Source: Diphasiastrum complanatum
Taxonomy: Eukaryota > Streptophyta > Lycopodiopsida > Lycopodiales > Lycopodiaceae
Reading direction: 5' to 3'
DNA: 64,000 bases
NCBI GenBank assembly: GCA_029204225.1
Contig: CM055106.1
Span: 46,237,180 to 46,301,179, forward strand
Both the position numbers and the translations under genes were made by a program. Within the stretch, counting starts at the first letter, position 1. Every line of letters starts with the position of its first letter. Below are positions 1 through 11,378 of the stretch, piece by piece. The notes under the pieces are model-generated. The model searched no databases and was not told the DNA's origin. It worked only from the letters and a program-made list of their open reading frames with translations.

Positions 1-616
1 CCGATCAGTTGACGATCAAGGACCGGAAAAGCACACCCTACCACCGCAAGCCAACGGTCAGGCTGAAAGCACGAACAAACAACTGGTAGGAATCCTAAGG
101 AAAACTGTATCAGACCGACAGAGGGATTGGGACAAGAAACTGTACTCGGCATTGTGGCCATATAATGTCACCTATAAGACCAGTACCAACCACACGTCCT
201 TTTTTCTAGTGTATGGCCAAGAATGTGTACTGCCAATAGTAGTAGAGCTTCCATCCTTGCGGTTTGCCATGAAGCATGACCTAGGAGAGAAAGAATCAAT
301 ACAACGCCGACTGGACACTTTACAAGACTTGGACGAGCACCGGATAGCTGCTTTAAATCACCAAGAAACCCATAAAAGACTCATGAAGGAAATTCATGAT
401 AGGAACATGCGCGATTACCAGTTCAAGCAGGGGCAGTTAGTGCTGTTCTATGACGCTAGACACGTGCTGATGCCTCAAAAGTTGGGGCCACGCTAGAACG
501 GTCCATATGCAATGGTGAAACTGTATGAAAATAACACGGTTAAGCTGGCAGAGTTAAATGGTGAAATTTTTAAGCATCGAACCAACATAAATAAGATAAA
601 AGCTTACCATAGTTAA
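1..616 (+). pseudogene. Ty3/gypsy integrase, C-terminal half (truncated by window edge)
   Basis: Frame 2 reads through the end of an integrase core: an HTLPPQANGQAESTNKQL stretch that carries the conserved NGQAE glutamate, then YKTSTNHTSFFLVYGQE, the usual gypsy motif before the C-terminal domain. The GPY/F module follows: the frame reads LGPR, a TAG at 494-496, then NGPYAMVKLY, and ends at TAA 614-616. The family normally has Trp at the TAG position (GPRWNGPY), so this looks like a TGG to TAG change. Integrase joins reverse-transcribed element DNA into the chromosome. The N-terminal zinc domain and the first catalytic Asp lie outside the window. It is non-functional as it stands. Confidence 0.88.
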
Positions 617-836
617 AGAGAAGCCGAAGTCACATATACAATATGTAACATCTTTTCATGTTCACCTTCTAAGATATCGGAGTGAACGACCTAGAAGCAT
701 CACGAATACTGGGAACACTCAGAGAATCAAAAGTAACCTTAGTGACCCTGTACATATACGCTGAACGGAAGGGTGCGAAAAACCCATACAAAAATTCACA
801 AAATCAAGAAAAATACAAAAAGATTATTGTTGTGAT

Positions 837-1510
837 ATGGAACTCACCCAAAAACTTGGGACATATACGTTGAAGGTAGATGGAGCCTGTAGACATTCGA
901 ATAGAGAAGGTGCCATAGGAGCAGTATAGCAGAATTCCAATGGGACTGAACTAGCCAGTATAGGAGTCCTATTAGGGAAAGGATTCACGAACAACACTGC
1001 CGAATACAAAGCCCTTCTAATCGGTCTACAAATGACCATGCGAGTTGCGCAAACTATAGGCAACATCCGAATTATGGGAGATTCACAACTCCTAATCCGA
1101 GGTATGACTGGCGTATACCGACTCAAAGCAGGACCTTACAGGCCTATGCAATTGCCATCAACGAATACACTAGAGAGTTTTCCCACATCGAATGGATGCA
1201 TATTCCATGAGCACAGAACCAACGTGCTGATAGTCTAGCTGCGATAGCCTATGACCATGATCATTATTGGCAATGTGAGCCAGGTAGGGTAGTCATTTTG
1301 CCCATAACCATTGCTACAGAGCTATGGACAATCCTGAAAGCCCAGGCATGGTATGGTGTTCGGTGGATCAGAAGTCTGATAAACCGAGCAGGTCTAGAGA
1401 ATCCCCAACTCCTAGGCCCATTACATCAGCTAATGAGCCATGAACTATCTAGAACTTGTTTTAGGTCACACCATAGGAGCATAACCCATGGGTTAATGCA
1501 CACGGCCTAA
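837..1510 (+). pseudogene. RNase H domain (RVT_3-like) downstream of gypsy integrase
   Basis: From ATG 837 the frame shows an RNase H fold: LKVDGACRHS (first Asp), TNNTAEYKALLIGL (Glu), and MGDSQLLIRGM (second Asp). A TAG interrupts it after GAIGAV. Near 1140 the reading moves to another frame, which gives AIAINEYTREFSHIEWMHIP, a TGA, then NQRADSLAAIAYDH with the last conserved Asp. That frame stays open to 1510 with no recognised domain. The order of motifs fits the extra RNase H found in some plant Ty3/gypsy (Tat-type) elements rather than a host RNase H. It lies 220 bp after the integrase stop on the same strand, so it is probably part of the same element. Dead copy. Confidence 0.75.
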
Positions 1511-1627
1511 GTACCCCTATCTTAGCACGAATCTGACAGATACACATGAAAGGAGAGAGGAGTGTACAGTTTAAAGAATTTTTGTACATTCAACAAATTG
1601 TATATTCATGTATATAAAACACAAGTG

Positions 1628-2625
1628 ATGGAATTCACTGCTGAAAAGAGTATGGAAGACCCACAGAGCAGTAATTAGCCCGACCAACGCCATAGAAAAC
1701 TGATGAGGTTCGTACTGAAGGAAGGACAGAGGACCGACATAGAAATCCAACATCTGAAAGAAGAATTAAAGAAACAAAAGAACCTACGAATCAGAGCCAC
1801 TAACGAGCTGGTTAGCACCAATAAGGAGCGAGATATTTGGAAGCAGAAGTACAATGACCTCAAGGAGGCTAATGACAGACGACAAATAAGCCATAGAGAG
1901 GGGTATAAAGGGTAGGAAAAGATCCTAGCCAACACCAAGGTGGAACTAGCTGCAACCGAAACTACCGTAGCCATGCTAGCTAGGCAGTTACATGAGTATC
2001 AGAGAAAAGAAGCTGCAAGAGGACCAATCAGGCCTCAGAGTTTCTGCAACCCTTTACCCGCTTACCTTGTGCACCGCAAGGAAATTTTGTCGGACAATTT
2101 GTTCTACAAAAACTTTGATGCTTACAGTTTATATCTATTGCCCATGGAGTTTCCGCTAGATGTCCAGGTTTTTGAGCTACGACCATCCACGAGTTCCGCC
2201 CTCATATTCACATGGCCACTCATCCCAGGTAGTTTTGAAAACTACAAAGATTCTTGCGAGAGCTTATGTAGGTTCTCAGTTGTTGCCACCAGAAAGATGA
2301 TATCATTAGATTGGTCGGTCACTATGTCTACTGCCTGCAGAATTGGTTACTACAACCTTGGGGCACTAAGACTAAATCCACTAGGATTCACCTTACCAAA
2401 TGGTGGTACAACCCCAATGAGTCCATGGAGTCAGGAGCGGACCTAGCATTGTACCTTCCAATGCGTGACAGAACTTCCAGGGAACGCAAAACCCTAAATG
2501 AGATGTTTTATTTTAAGTTCTTGAAAGGTGTCGATCCAGCCCTTGTGGATGTGGCAGAAGTGGACCTTAATTACATCAGGGAGTTGAAAAACCAACGGAC
2601 AAAAATGTGCAGGAATGCACTGTAA
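1628..2625 (+). pseudogene. Unrecognised coiled-coil ORF after gypsy pol (about 330 codons, broken)
   Basis: A frame opens at ATG 1628 and is interrupted by TAG at 1676 and TAG at 1913. The protein then switches by one base near 2290-2310 and ends at TAA 2623-2625. Residues about 25-95 are highly charged with heptad-like spacing (IEIQHLKEELKKQKNL), suggesting a coiled coil. The second half is globular-looking and aromatic-rich (VGHYVYCLQNWLLQPWG). I recognise no family. Its position and strand, just after integrase and RNase H, suggest an additional 3-prime ORF of the same gypsy element, but it could also be a gag-like ORF of a neighbouring insertion. Confidence 0.45.
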
Positions 2626-2779
2626 CCACCCACCTCACTATTATGCATCATACACTAGACACGGTATGGTGAGCATCTGTTGCAAGTCTCAGTTTTCTAT
2701 GCATACATCTTTATTGCATCTCTATAAAAACTCTGAGCTACATTTATACATTTGCTAATTTCTATGGGCATAAATGACT

Positions 2780-2985
2780 GTATAGACGCATAGTTGAGGG
2801 GGGGTTGAGAGAGGAAAAAGTGGGAACAAAAACAGTGCAGTGGGGTGGGGAGTGACTCCATCGCCCAATGGGTAAGGCACAGAAGAAAAATATATATATA
2901 AAAAGAAAAAGAAGAATAGAAAAAGAGAGAGAAAGAAAGACTGAGAAAAAAGTAAGAGAAAAAAGAAAAAAAAAAAAAAAAGACT
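2780..2985 (+). repeat. Purine-rich low-complexity tract
   Basis: A G-rich run near 2796 is followed by about 90 bases of almost pure A/G (about 2895-2982) ending in poly-A. It could include the polypurine tract of the preceding gypsy element, but no LTR start is convincing next to it. Confidence 0.6.
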
Positions 2986-5669
2986 TCAACTGTATGTATC
3001 AGATCTCGAACCAATTTGTGAGGATGAGTAACGCCTCGCACATCCATAAGAGGTGAGGACGATTTTCCTAATTGACTCCATAGACTAGTGGAAAACCAGT
3101 ACTTCCTACCATCTTGTGTATTGGATCTTAGGACAGTAAGTTGTCCTACATGGACTATTGTCAGAATATAGGGCTTGAGAGAAGAGTCAGTACAGAGAGG
3201 AGACTAGATGATTATTCCCTATTGAATCAGTTCTTAGAGAGTATAAGTTGAATATCTAAACAAAAAAAAAAAAAAAAAAATTGGTAATAACCATTTTGGA
3301 CCAGTTTCAGAGTTGGGGCATCAAAGCCTCATTGCGTATGCATTCACACACACATCAATGACATGGTATTAGACACAATACTAATGAATTGCATCCAAAT
3401 CATCCCATCTCCAATCCTGAGATTTGCATTTGCATATCCCTCCATGCATGGGTCCGAAAGTGGGCATTGCCTTACATCGGATAGAATTGGGAGCATTTGC
3501 CATTCAGGTCACAAGTAGGTTTTTGCAGATATGAAGACACCAAACTGTTCAAAGATGTTGTGGTTAAATCCAATCCGGTTGCAGGTGGATCCTAAGGCTA
3601 AATCAATGGCCTTTGGGTAGGAAGCTGTTGAAGACATCTTACCAACTCACTGTGGTTAGCATCAACTGGTGTTGAGCCCACTAACTTGATCCACCACCAG
3701 AAGCTGGTCTGCAAAACCAGAAACTCTGGGTCCGCCGTATGGGGACCATACTACCCAGTGGTAGTCGCCAATGTTAGCCGATATTTTTGCATGGAAAATC
3801 GGACTAATATTGAAGTTTAAGTTTGCAATAATTGAAAAAACCGGCATGGAAAACCCGGTTATTAGAAAAAAAAAAATTGGCACAAATTTGCCTTAGAACT
3901 GGGTCCCAGCCCGTCCTAAAGTGGCTAGAAACAGTTTAAAAGTAAGAAACTGACTTTCGAAAAAATCGTCAAAAATATTTTGTGGTCAAGTTTTGTAAGA
4001 CCGAGCCAAAAGTGTCGGTCCACCTAGAATTGGGTCCCAGCCCGTCCTAAATGAGGCTAGAGCAAATTTTGCGACCTTAGAAATGGCCGATAAATATTTT
4101 ACGGCTTTTCAAAAAAATGCCAGTTGTAAAAAAATAGCCGGTATCACCGTGCTAAAATCTCACCATGTACGGAGTCCATTTTTACTAATATATGATCAGT
4201 CAGTGTATTTTTCAGAGAAATCGTGTTGTCATGGGAGCCCTAGTCATGAATGCCGGAAAAGTCAACCACAGAAGAAAAAATTGAGAAAGAAAAGTTTCGG
4301 GTAAAAACGGGACCAAAAAATATGGATTCAGTGTCAAGGAGTCATAGAAACCTTAACGACAAATTGGGCAATTTACGGACAATTAACGAAATATGTGAGC
4401 CAAGTGGTTACCCAACAGGCCAAAAACCCAAACAAATGAGCAGTAGGCGCACGACCCTTGAAAAATCGAAGGAAGGCCGAAAACACAGGTACCCAAAGAA
4501 AAACGAAGGCCGCCTACTAAAAATAGGGGTTGAAAAAAGGCCTCACCCAAAATTTGGATATTAAATGCCAAAACACCTTGGAGGCTAAAATATTTGAGAG
4601 GTACACCCACTAGCCATTGACATTTTGGGCTTCTAGGATGTACAAAAGGGGACACTTAAATGGCCTCCCTAGCCTTTGACAAAAATGGCATCTTGGCTAG
4701 TTTTGGAAGAGGGCCTTGAATGCACCACGCCCCCACTCTCTTATGGAGGCCACTAGGTGTACTATCAAATGGGTTGAGGACAAATGGCAAAGAGGGCTTG
4801 AAGGGCATGAAAATTGGCAAAGCCTCATTTTGAAAAGGGACACTTGGGATTTACTCTAAAAGGAGGCCACTCTTTGTGTTAAGATATAGTTGGATGATAG
4901 TTAGCTAATAATGTGATAGTGAGTTGATGGTGATAGTTGGACTTGATGAGTGTGATGTGATTGTAGAATGCCATGTTCATTGAGAGTGTCATTATATTGA
5001 GAGTTAGTTAGAAGTCATTCGAGTTGGAAGTCATGTTGGTTGAGAGTCTTTTGGAGTGTGAGTTTGTTTGTTTGAGGGAGCTTCTGATTTAGTTCCATTT
5101 TGTGTTTAATGTTGCTCAAGGTTAGTATTACTTTGATGTTTGTTGCTTTGTGTAGTGCTTGAAGTTGGATGTTTGCAATGTGCATTAGTGATGTTGGAAG
5201 TGATGCTGATTTTGAGAGGGATGGAGTAGTTGGAAGAGTGCATTGTTGAGTTCCATTGGTGGTGAGTAGGGTGTTTCTTACCATGCTTGTTTAGGGGTTG
5301 TGATGGATTGAAAGGATTTTGATAGTAATGTTGCTTTGGAGGTACTGTTTGAAGTTGGAGTGATTGGTTGTATGATTTGTTTGTGCGATGGTAAGGAGGA
5401 AGTCCTTTAATTAGTGGTTTGATTAAGGTATTATAGGGTTTTTGAGTGATTGAACGTTTGCATTTGGGAGTGGGTTAAATGCTTGATTGGATGTAGTTGC
5501 TTGAGTTTACAAATTGATACATGAAAGAGGCATGGTCGCACTTATGAGTCAATGTTTTGGTGGGGGACGAATGGAGGTCAGTGTTTTGGAGTTGTTAGCT
5601 ACTTACTTGCAAATTGATAGAGGTTGTGCCAAAATTTGCGAAGTAGGAGGTTGAGAGTGGAATCATCGT
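2986..5669. other. Non-coding stretch, possibly long gypsy LTR
   Basis: No open frame looks like a known protein. There are A-runs at about 3261-3281 and 3868-3878. The part from about 4880 to 5660 is T/G-rich and skewed. A TGTTAG near 3772 might open an LTR, but I could not find its partner copy or a PBS, so this is unproven. Confidence 0.4.
3895..4063 (+). repeat. 131-bp direct repeat
   Basis: The phrase GGGTCCCAGCCCGTCCTAAA with its flanks occurs at about 3895 and again at about 4026, giving a 131-bp period. Both copies are followed by a GGCTAGA-type word. It probably represents an internal duplication in a repeat element. Confidence 0.6.
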
Positions 5670-6456
5670 TTGAATGTCTTGTTGGGGAGTGATTCTAATC
5701 ATGTTGGAAGGAGTGAAGGATGTCTTGCAATACCATTTGCGCAAGTAAAAATCAGAGGTGGAACACCATCAACGGTTTGCCAACGACTTGCAGCCACACT
5801 CGAATTCCGCAATCACTTACTCTATGCCCTGCATGCTGTACAGTTGGAGGTTATTTGGTTTTTGTATCCTAGCTTGAGCTGTGTGAGGCCTACATGCAAC
5901 TCATTGGTCTGGTCTTGCCTCCATCAAGTGTCTCTGGAGTGCCTACAACCTTGCTGCGTGGTCTGTGCCCTGACTCTGCCTGTGGCAGTTCTTCTCCGTG
6001 GTTCCTCCTCACTGATCCTGCAGTTTCACGCTGCCTCCGCCCTCTGGGTGCTCGTTGAATGCCTCCTACACGCCCTTCCTGCCTCATCACTGCCCTATTT
6101 GCCCTGCAATCTGTCTCACCTACTTCTGCTCTCTGGGTGCTCGTTGAATGCCTCCTACACGCCCTCGCTACCTCATCGCTGCCCTGCTTGACCTCTGTTC
6201 TGCCCTGCTAGCCCTGCGATCTGCCCACTGCCTCACTTGTGTGTGTGCTCACTGGACGCCTCAGACAATCTGTCTGCGACCCTGCATCTGTAACATTAAA
6301 AAAAAACACAATCAGACTTGCGTCTGTTGCAGTTCCTCATTGTCTGGCCAATCAATTGTCTGCTTGTACGACCTCTCTAGCTCCTCGCTACCTGTCCATG
6401 GCTGCCACTTGTCTGTCCAGTCCTGGCCATCGTTGACACAGAGGATTTATGTATGA
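5670..6456. repeat. C/T-rich region with 89-bp tandem duplication
   Basis: This region is much richer in C than its surroundings. A unit beginning CTCTGGGTGCTCGTTGAATG starts at 6042 and again at 6131 (period 89), with identity fading across the second half. CTGCCCT and CTGCCTC words recur throughout. Open frames exist on both strands, but they follow the base composition and have no recognisable domain, so I do not call a gene. Confidence 0.55.
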
Positions 6457-8931
6457 CAAATCAGATTGGCTCAACAGTAAACCGATATATCTGTCATTGC
6501 CAGTGTTCCATCCCTGCCAGCTGAGTTTTACCATTCACTATGGAGATCAAAAGAGATCTTGTTGCCATGGAGTATGGTCCTAAGTGGCCTACATTTGTCT
6601 AGAATCTGCTTGGCCATCGCTATGTCTGCAACCCATCTATTTGCAACCTGAATTTTCCATAGCGACCTATGACAATGTTCTGTAGTTGCCTTCCCGTTGG
6701 TCTCACCATGTATCCAACCACCACTGGCAAAACCAGTAGAAAACAGCAAAGGGATTGGGTTTGAAGGAGTGAAGAAGCATTCATGACTAAGGGGTTCTTG
6801 CGGCAAACCGGCTACCTAGCTATACACTGAGGTATGGTTTTACTTCACCTCGGTCGTTTTTTTATAGACTTTATTTCTGTACTTACTTGCTTTCCGTAGG
6901 AATACGCATGCTTAAAGTCCTTACTTGCATTCGGCTATTGAGTGAATGGTCTGTGTAGGATGCTGAAAAATCATTTTGTATTGCGGTTAGAATTGTTACA
7001 AGAATCATAGTTGTAGCATACTAGTACTATGTGATGTGTTTGATACTTTAGAACTTCATCATGTCAATGATTCCGCATCTACCATGTTCCTACCATGACA
7101 TAATCATTTGGGAGTCTCTTCCTAAAAGAGTGAAAATTGAAGTGTCATGTCTGTGTGTAAAGTGTCGGTTTTCCGTAGCCTTCATCATTCCAAATTAAGT
7201 CATAGTTTCGTTTTCGCATGTATCTGTATTATGAGCACCGGACTATTCTTTTGGGTTAGAATTTCGAAGGTGAGCTTATATTCTATCAAAGTAGGGAAAC
7301 GGTTTTCTGATATGTGATAACTGAATTGTTGTATGTCGTGACTAGAATAGCAGGAGCCTTAGCATTTTTTACCTTTGTCGTTCTCCGTCAGTATTCAAAA
7401 AACTTACTACATACTCTAGTAGAGGAGGCAAGTGATTTCTGATAGTATGCATCAGTATTATGAAACCAGCATTTTTCACTGTTAGAGCAGTTGTGTATTG
7501 CAGTTCGGTAGCATGAGAAAATGTTTTTCTTCATAGTAAATGCATTTGGTTGTTGGTCGATCTATAAACTAGTTGACATACAACATTATTGATAATTTGT
7601 GGAAATCGTCAAGTTGGAATCGTTTGTTCGTCATTTATGAAGCGTATCAACAGGATCCGACCTCTGTGAAACACCAGAGCGGGTCGTCCACCAACCGTGG
7701 TTGAAAAACACCACCTTGGTTAAAGCATCACACCTGTCGTCAGGTACTGTCTAACGAAATACCTAGACCCGACGGCCGGTGAAAATACCGCCGCTTAGCA
7801 AACAAAGCGGTGCATATAACTTGCACCCCACGAGCACATCATAGACAGTAAATCGGTTTCCAGTCCATGTAAGATTTTTACTAATGTAAGTCGAATTCAA
7901 TGGGGAAAGAGATATTAGCAAGATCCTAACGTGAATTAGTGATCAGAAGTTTTCATGAAACCGAAAAAGCTAGTGAATCATTGCACCAAAAGTGCTAGCA
8001 CCCCCTCCTTGCAACCGTATCTCTGAGAGCCTGGAAAACTCTCATCGGTTGGGGAGCACGGGGCAATAGAGAGGGCCATCAGGGTTGGAAGTCGCAAATC
8101 CTCTGTTGCTCACGTAGGGCCGAACCACCATTAGAGGTGGGACCCTTTGACCCTTTTAGGACGTTTTGGCTGGACCAACCCCCCATAAAAAATGGCTCTA
8201 ACAACAATTTTTCCAATAAAATTGGACTGTTTTTTTTTTTTTATTGACTGGTTTGGCATTACTCCATTAATATTGACAAAACTATCCAAACTCAGAACAT
8301 GAAATTATATGAATGAAAATCTTACTAATAGGATTTCAAAAACTCTTAAACTGTATTCAACCAGATTTTTTTTAGCTCGGATAAAGAGTTTTGTCACCAT
8401 TCATTCTGTCTGGCCATTTCATACTATTTGCAAATTTTCAATTCAATTATGACGAGTATCTTGCACAAATGTTCACTTGACCCATTTCTAATTATCAGTA
8501 TCGATTAGAAATTTATCAGACAAGTAAATGATTCAAATTTTACTTAAATATGAAATTCAACAAATTCCATTTTAACTTTCAATCTAAGAGTACCATACTC
8601 CAAAAGTTAAGTTGATATTACAGTAACAACTATTGGCAGATTTATTGCGGTTTTTTTGTCAATTTTAAATTATCTAGTACTGGAAAATAATCTAGTCTTA
8701 GTGAAAACAACGTGACTAACTTTGACTGGTATACTCAGTTTAGTCAATTCACTAATCTAAACTGATTCCATAGATAACGGAAAAATGACCGAAATTTTGA
8801 TTTTTCAGAAAAACTCAATTTTTGGTTCATTTTACATAATTCAAAAGATTCTGACGAAAATATTGTTAATACAAAAGGCAATCGAAATTGAAAAATTGAA
8901 ATATTGTTCGATTCCTAATGTTACTAAAACC
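6457..8931. other. Non-coding AT-rich stretch
   Basis: No protein-like frame, no RNA gene and no LTR pair was seen. A G/C-richer island lies at about 7640-7830 and again at 7990-8190. The rest is AT-rich with T-runs near 8230. Confidence 0.4.
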
Positions 8932-9006
8932 AATGTCCAACTGGCATGCAAAGCACACTACATCGTTAAAAAAAATGTCCAACTAGCATGCAAAGCACAC
9001 TACATC
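8932..9006 (+). repeat. Tandem 33-bp direct repeat (period 42)
   Basis: AATGTCCAACTGGCATGCAA and the next 13 bases (8932-8964) recur at 8974-9006 with one mismatch, separated by an A-rich spacer. Confidence 0.85.
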
Positions 9007-9231
9007 AGTTAGAAAATATCATTACTGAAGTTTTTATGAAATTTGTTAGCCAATATCACTAATTTGTGACCCAACTGTCAGAGCACATGCGTATGACCAC
9101 TCAAATCGACTGTAAATCCCTCATGCATGTCAGAGTCATACTGAGAATCAACATGCAATCAATCCATGCAAGCACAGTACCTAGGAAAGCATACTAGAAG
9201 GCCATTTAAGTCATAACAAGAATACATATCT

Positions 9232-9609
9232 AAAGATTTTCTAGACATAGTTCATACTGATATATGTGGCTTGATGCAGACACTATTACTGCTTGGTGCA
9301 AAATTCTTTATTACATTAATTGATGATTATTCTAAAAGAACTGTTGTATATTTTATTAAGCACAAATCTAAAGCTTTCCAATTTTTCAAAAAGTACAAAC
9401 ATCATGTAGAGTTGCAGACAAGTAAAAGAATTAAAGCTTTCAAGAGCGACAATGGTAGTGAATACATCTCAAATGTATTCAAGGATTACTATTCATGGCG
9501 ACTAGTATCAAACAACAATTTGTTGCTTCCTATTCTCCATAGTCGAATGGACTTGCCGAAAGAAAGAACAAGACCTTAGTCAAGTCTACCAAATGCATGA
9601 TCGCTCATC
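9232..9609 (+). pseudogene. Ty1/copia integrase core fragment (family E)
   Basis: The frame reads FLDIVHTDICGLMQT (first catalytic Asp in HTD), then LIDDYSKRTVVYFIKHKSKAF, then AFKSDNGSEYIS (second catalytic Asp). A frame change follows, after which SYSP, a TAG, SNGLAERKNKTLV supplies the catalytic Glu. The TAG sits where the family usually has Gln (SPQ). The GAG-pre-integrase zinc region, RT and RNase H are missing. It is fused on its right to a gag piece, so it is a rearranged scrap. Confidence 0.85.
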
Positions 9610-9929
9610 CTTTGCTCAAACCAGAAGGTGATGCAGCTATCATCACCAAATGGAGACTGAGAGATGGCAAGGCCTTTGCCATGATCACTCTCAATATCAA
9701 GGATACACAAATCAACCATATATGTGCTGCTCAGACTGCCAAGGATGTTTGGAACATCCTAGCAACCCTCTACGATATCAGGGACGTGACTTTTAAGCTT
9801 CACTTGAGGAAGAAATTCCTCACCCTGAGAATGTCTGACAGTGTTTCGAGTCATCTCAACACTTTCAAAAATCTTATGGAGCAAATGACTGCAACTGGCT
9901 CAATCATAGAAGATTTTGATGCTATTATG
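9610..9929 (+). pseudogene. Ty1/copia gag fragment (UBN2-type)
   Basis: The frame runs KPEGDAAIITKWRLRDGKAF, then ITLNIKDTQINHI, TAKDVWNILATLYDI, LRKKFLTLRMSDSVSSHLN and EDFDAIMT. This is the typical middle of a plant copia Gag. In a real element gag precedes protease and integrase; here it directly follows integrase, so two fragments were joined by rearrangement. It ends abruptly at about 9929, where the left LTR of copia A begins. Confidence 0.85.
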
Positions 9930-10628
9930 ACCGCTATCTCATTCCTACAATTCTCCAGAAAGTAGACAGACAATACTGATCTACATTATAGATTAATACA
10001 AAATTTAACAAAACTAAACCAATGTACAAAATTGATAAAACAGGTGAATGAGATACACAAGCGATAGCAGACAGTAATTCATTCAAGATCAGACAAAATT
10101 AAGAATGATATGTGCATAATAGCTACAGTATCATCTATTGATCCTCTTGATTTTGAGCACCGTATGATAGTCCCACACAGCACATTGGCATGAGAGAAAA
10201 TAGTGTTCTCTCACGAGTAACGTCTCGCTTACTAGTGGACTTCTTGGATCTCTGTAGATCTTGCTTACAAAATTGTCTCGCTCACAGGTGGACTCCTATT
10301 CTGTATATTTTCTGCTACTATATGTATTTTATACATCTAGTAATTGCATACATTCATAGCAGCATCTCTGATTAGATAGATTAAACAATCTATAACTAAT
10401 CATGGATTACAAGAATGGTGGGTTAGGCACTCGTGTCGCTTCAAGTCGTTTGACTTTCACATTTTCTGGCTTTCTCCTGTTGTGTCACGAACATTTTCCT
10501 TTCGCAAATATTTCGCATTCGTGTCTTTTTGTTAGGATGTTCGCGAACATTTTCGCTTCATGTCTTTTCATCAAACTGAGAGTTGAAAGCTATCAAAGCT
10601 TTGGTAATAGAAACGTTTTGTTTCTTCA
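9930..10628 (-). repeat. Copia A 3-prime LTR (outer end truncated)
   Basis: It matches 14435-15256 over its length, including the shared words AGATACACAAGCGATAGCAG and ATCTATTGATCCTCTTGATT. Read on the minus strand it starts TGAAGAAAC at 10628, right after the tract GAGAGAGAGC, which is a plausible polypurine tract. A segment present in the right copy (about 14941-15050) is absent here. Confidence 0.85.
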
Positions 10629-11040
10629 GCTCTCTCTCAAAGCGTGGTAGCTTGATGACTCCAAGACTGCTCCTCTGTTGCTCGAACAAACCTTTGTCTA
10701 AGGCCTTTGTGAAAATGTCAGCCACCATCTCCTTTGTTCCAATGAAAATAGTCTGCAGCATCTTCTTCCCGACAGATCCCTTATCAAGTGATACTTCATT
10801 GCAATGTGTTTCGTCCTTGAGTGAAACACATGATCTTTTGTTAGATGTATTGTCCATCTGCAAAACCAAATGTTCATTTCTTGTTTCGCCCAGTTCGTCA
10901 CGAAACTGTTTGAGCCAAATGATTTCATTGGTCATCTTTGTTGTTGCAACGTACTCTGCTTTGCAGGATGACTGAGCCACAACGGTCTAACCCAAAGAAT
11001 TGTTGCTCCTGATGCGATGGTGCATCCTAGTGAGACACTT
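10629..11040 (-). pseudogene. Copia A RNase H domain
   Basis: On the minus strand the frame reads QSSCKAEYVATTKMTNEIIW, LQMDNTSNKRSC and KEMVADIFTKALDKGLFE. These are the signature strings of copia RNase H, which removes RNA from the RNA:DNA hybrid. The acidic residues in AEY and MDN and the ADIFTK motif are kept. The N-terminal part is scrambled between 11040 and 11380. The frame runs about 70 bases into the LTR before a stop. Confidence 0.8.
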
Positions 11041-11378
11041 TTGCAGTCGTCCTTAAGAGATGCCTAGCTAGCATCACTGTAGGAAAGCATCTGGAACCCT
11101 GCATCATGAGAATAATAGAAACCAAAATCTTTCGTTAATTGAAGGTATTGCAAAATTCATTTCGCAATCTTCCAATGAGTTGAGCCTGGATTCGTACAGA
11201 ATTGGCTCATCTTGAACACGGCACAATGTCAGGACGTGCGTTATCTACAAGCTATATCAGTGATCCGATCAACTTCCTGTATGGGTGTAAGCTCCATCAT
11301 TTCTCTTTCTTCTTCAATCTTCGAATAGTCTTCATTCGTCAAGACTATTCCTGCAAGCATTGGAGTATTTGCTCCTTT

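Noticed and set aside
2868-3056. Lys/Arg/Glu-rich 62-codon frame
   Set aside because: Purine-rich low-complexity DNA.
5670-6456. 173- and 102-codon frames
   Set aside because: C-rich tandem duplication with open frames on both strands, no domain.
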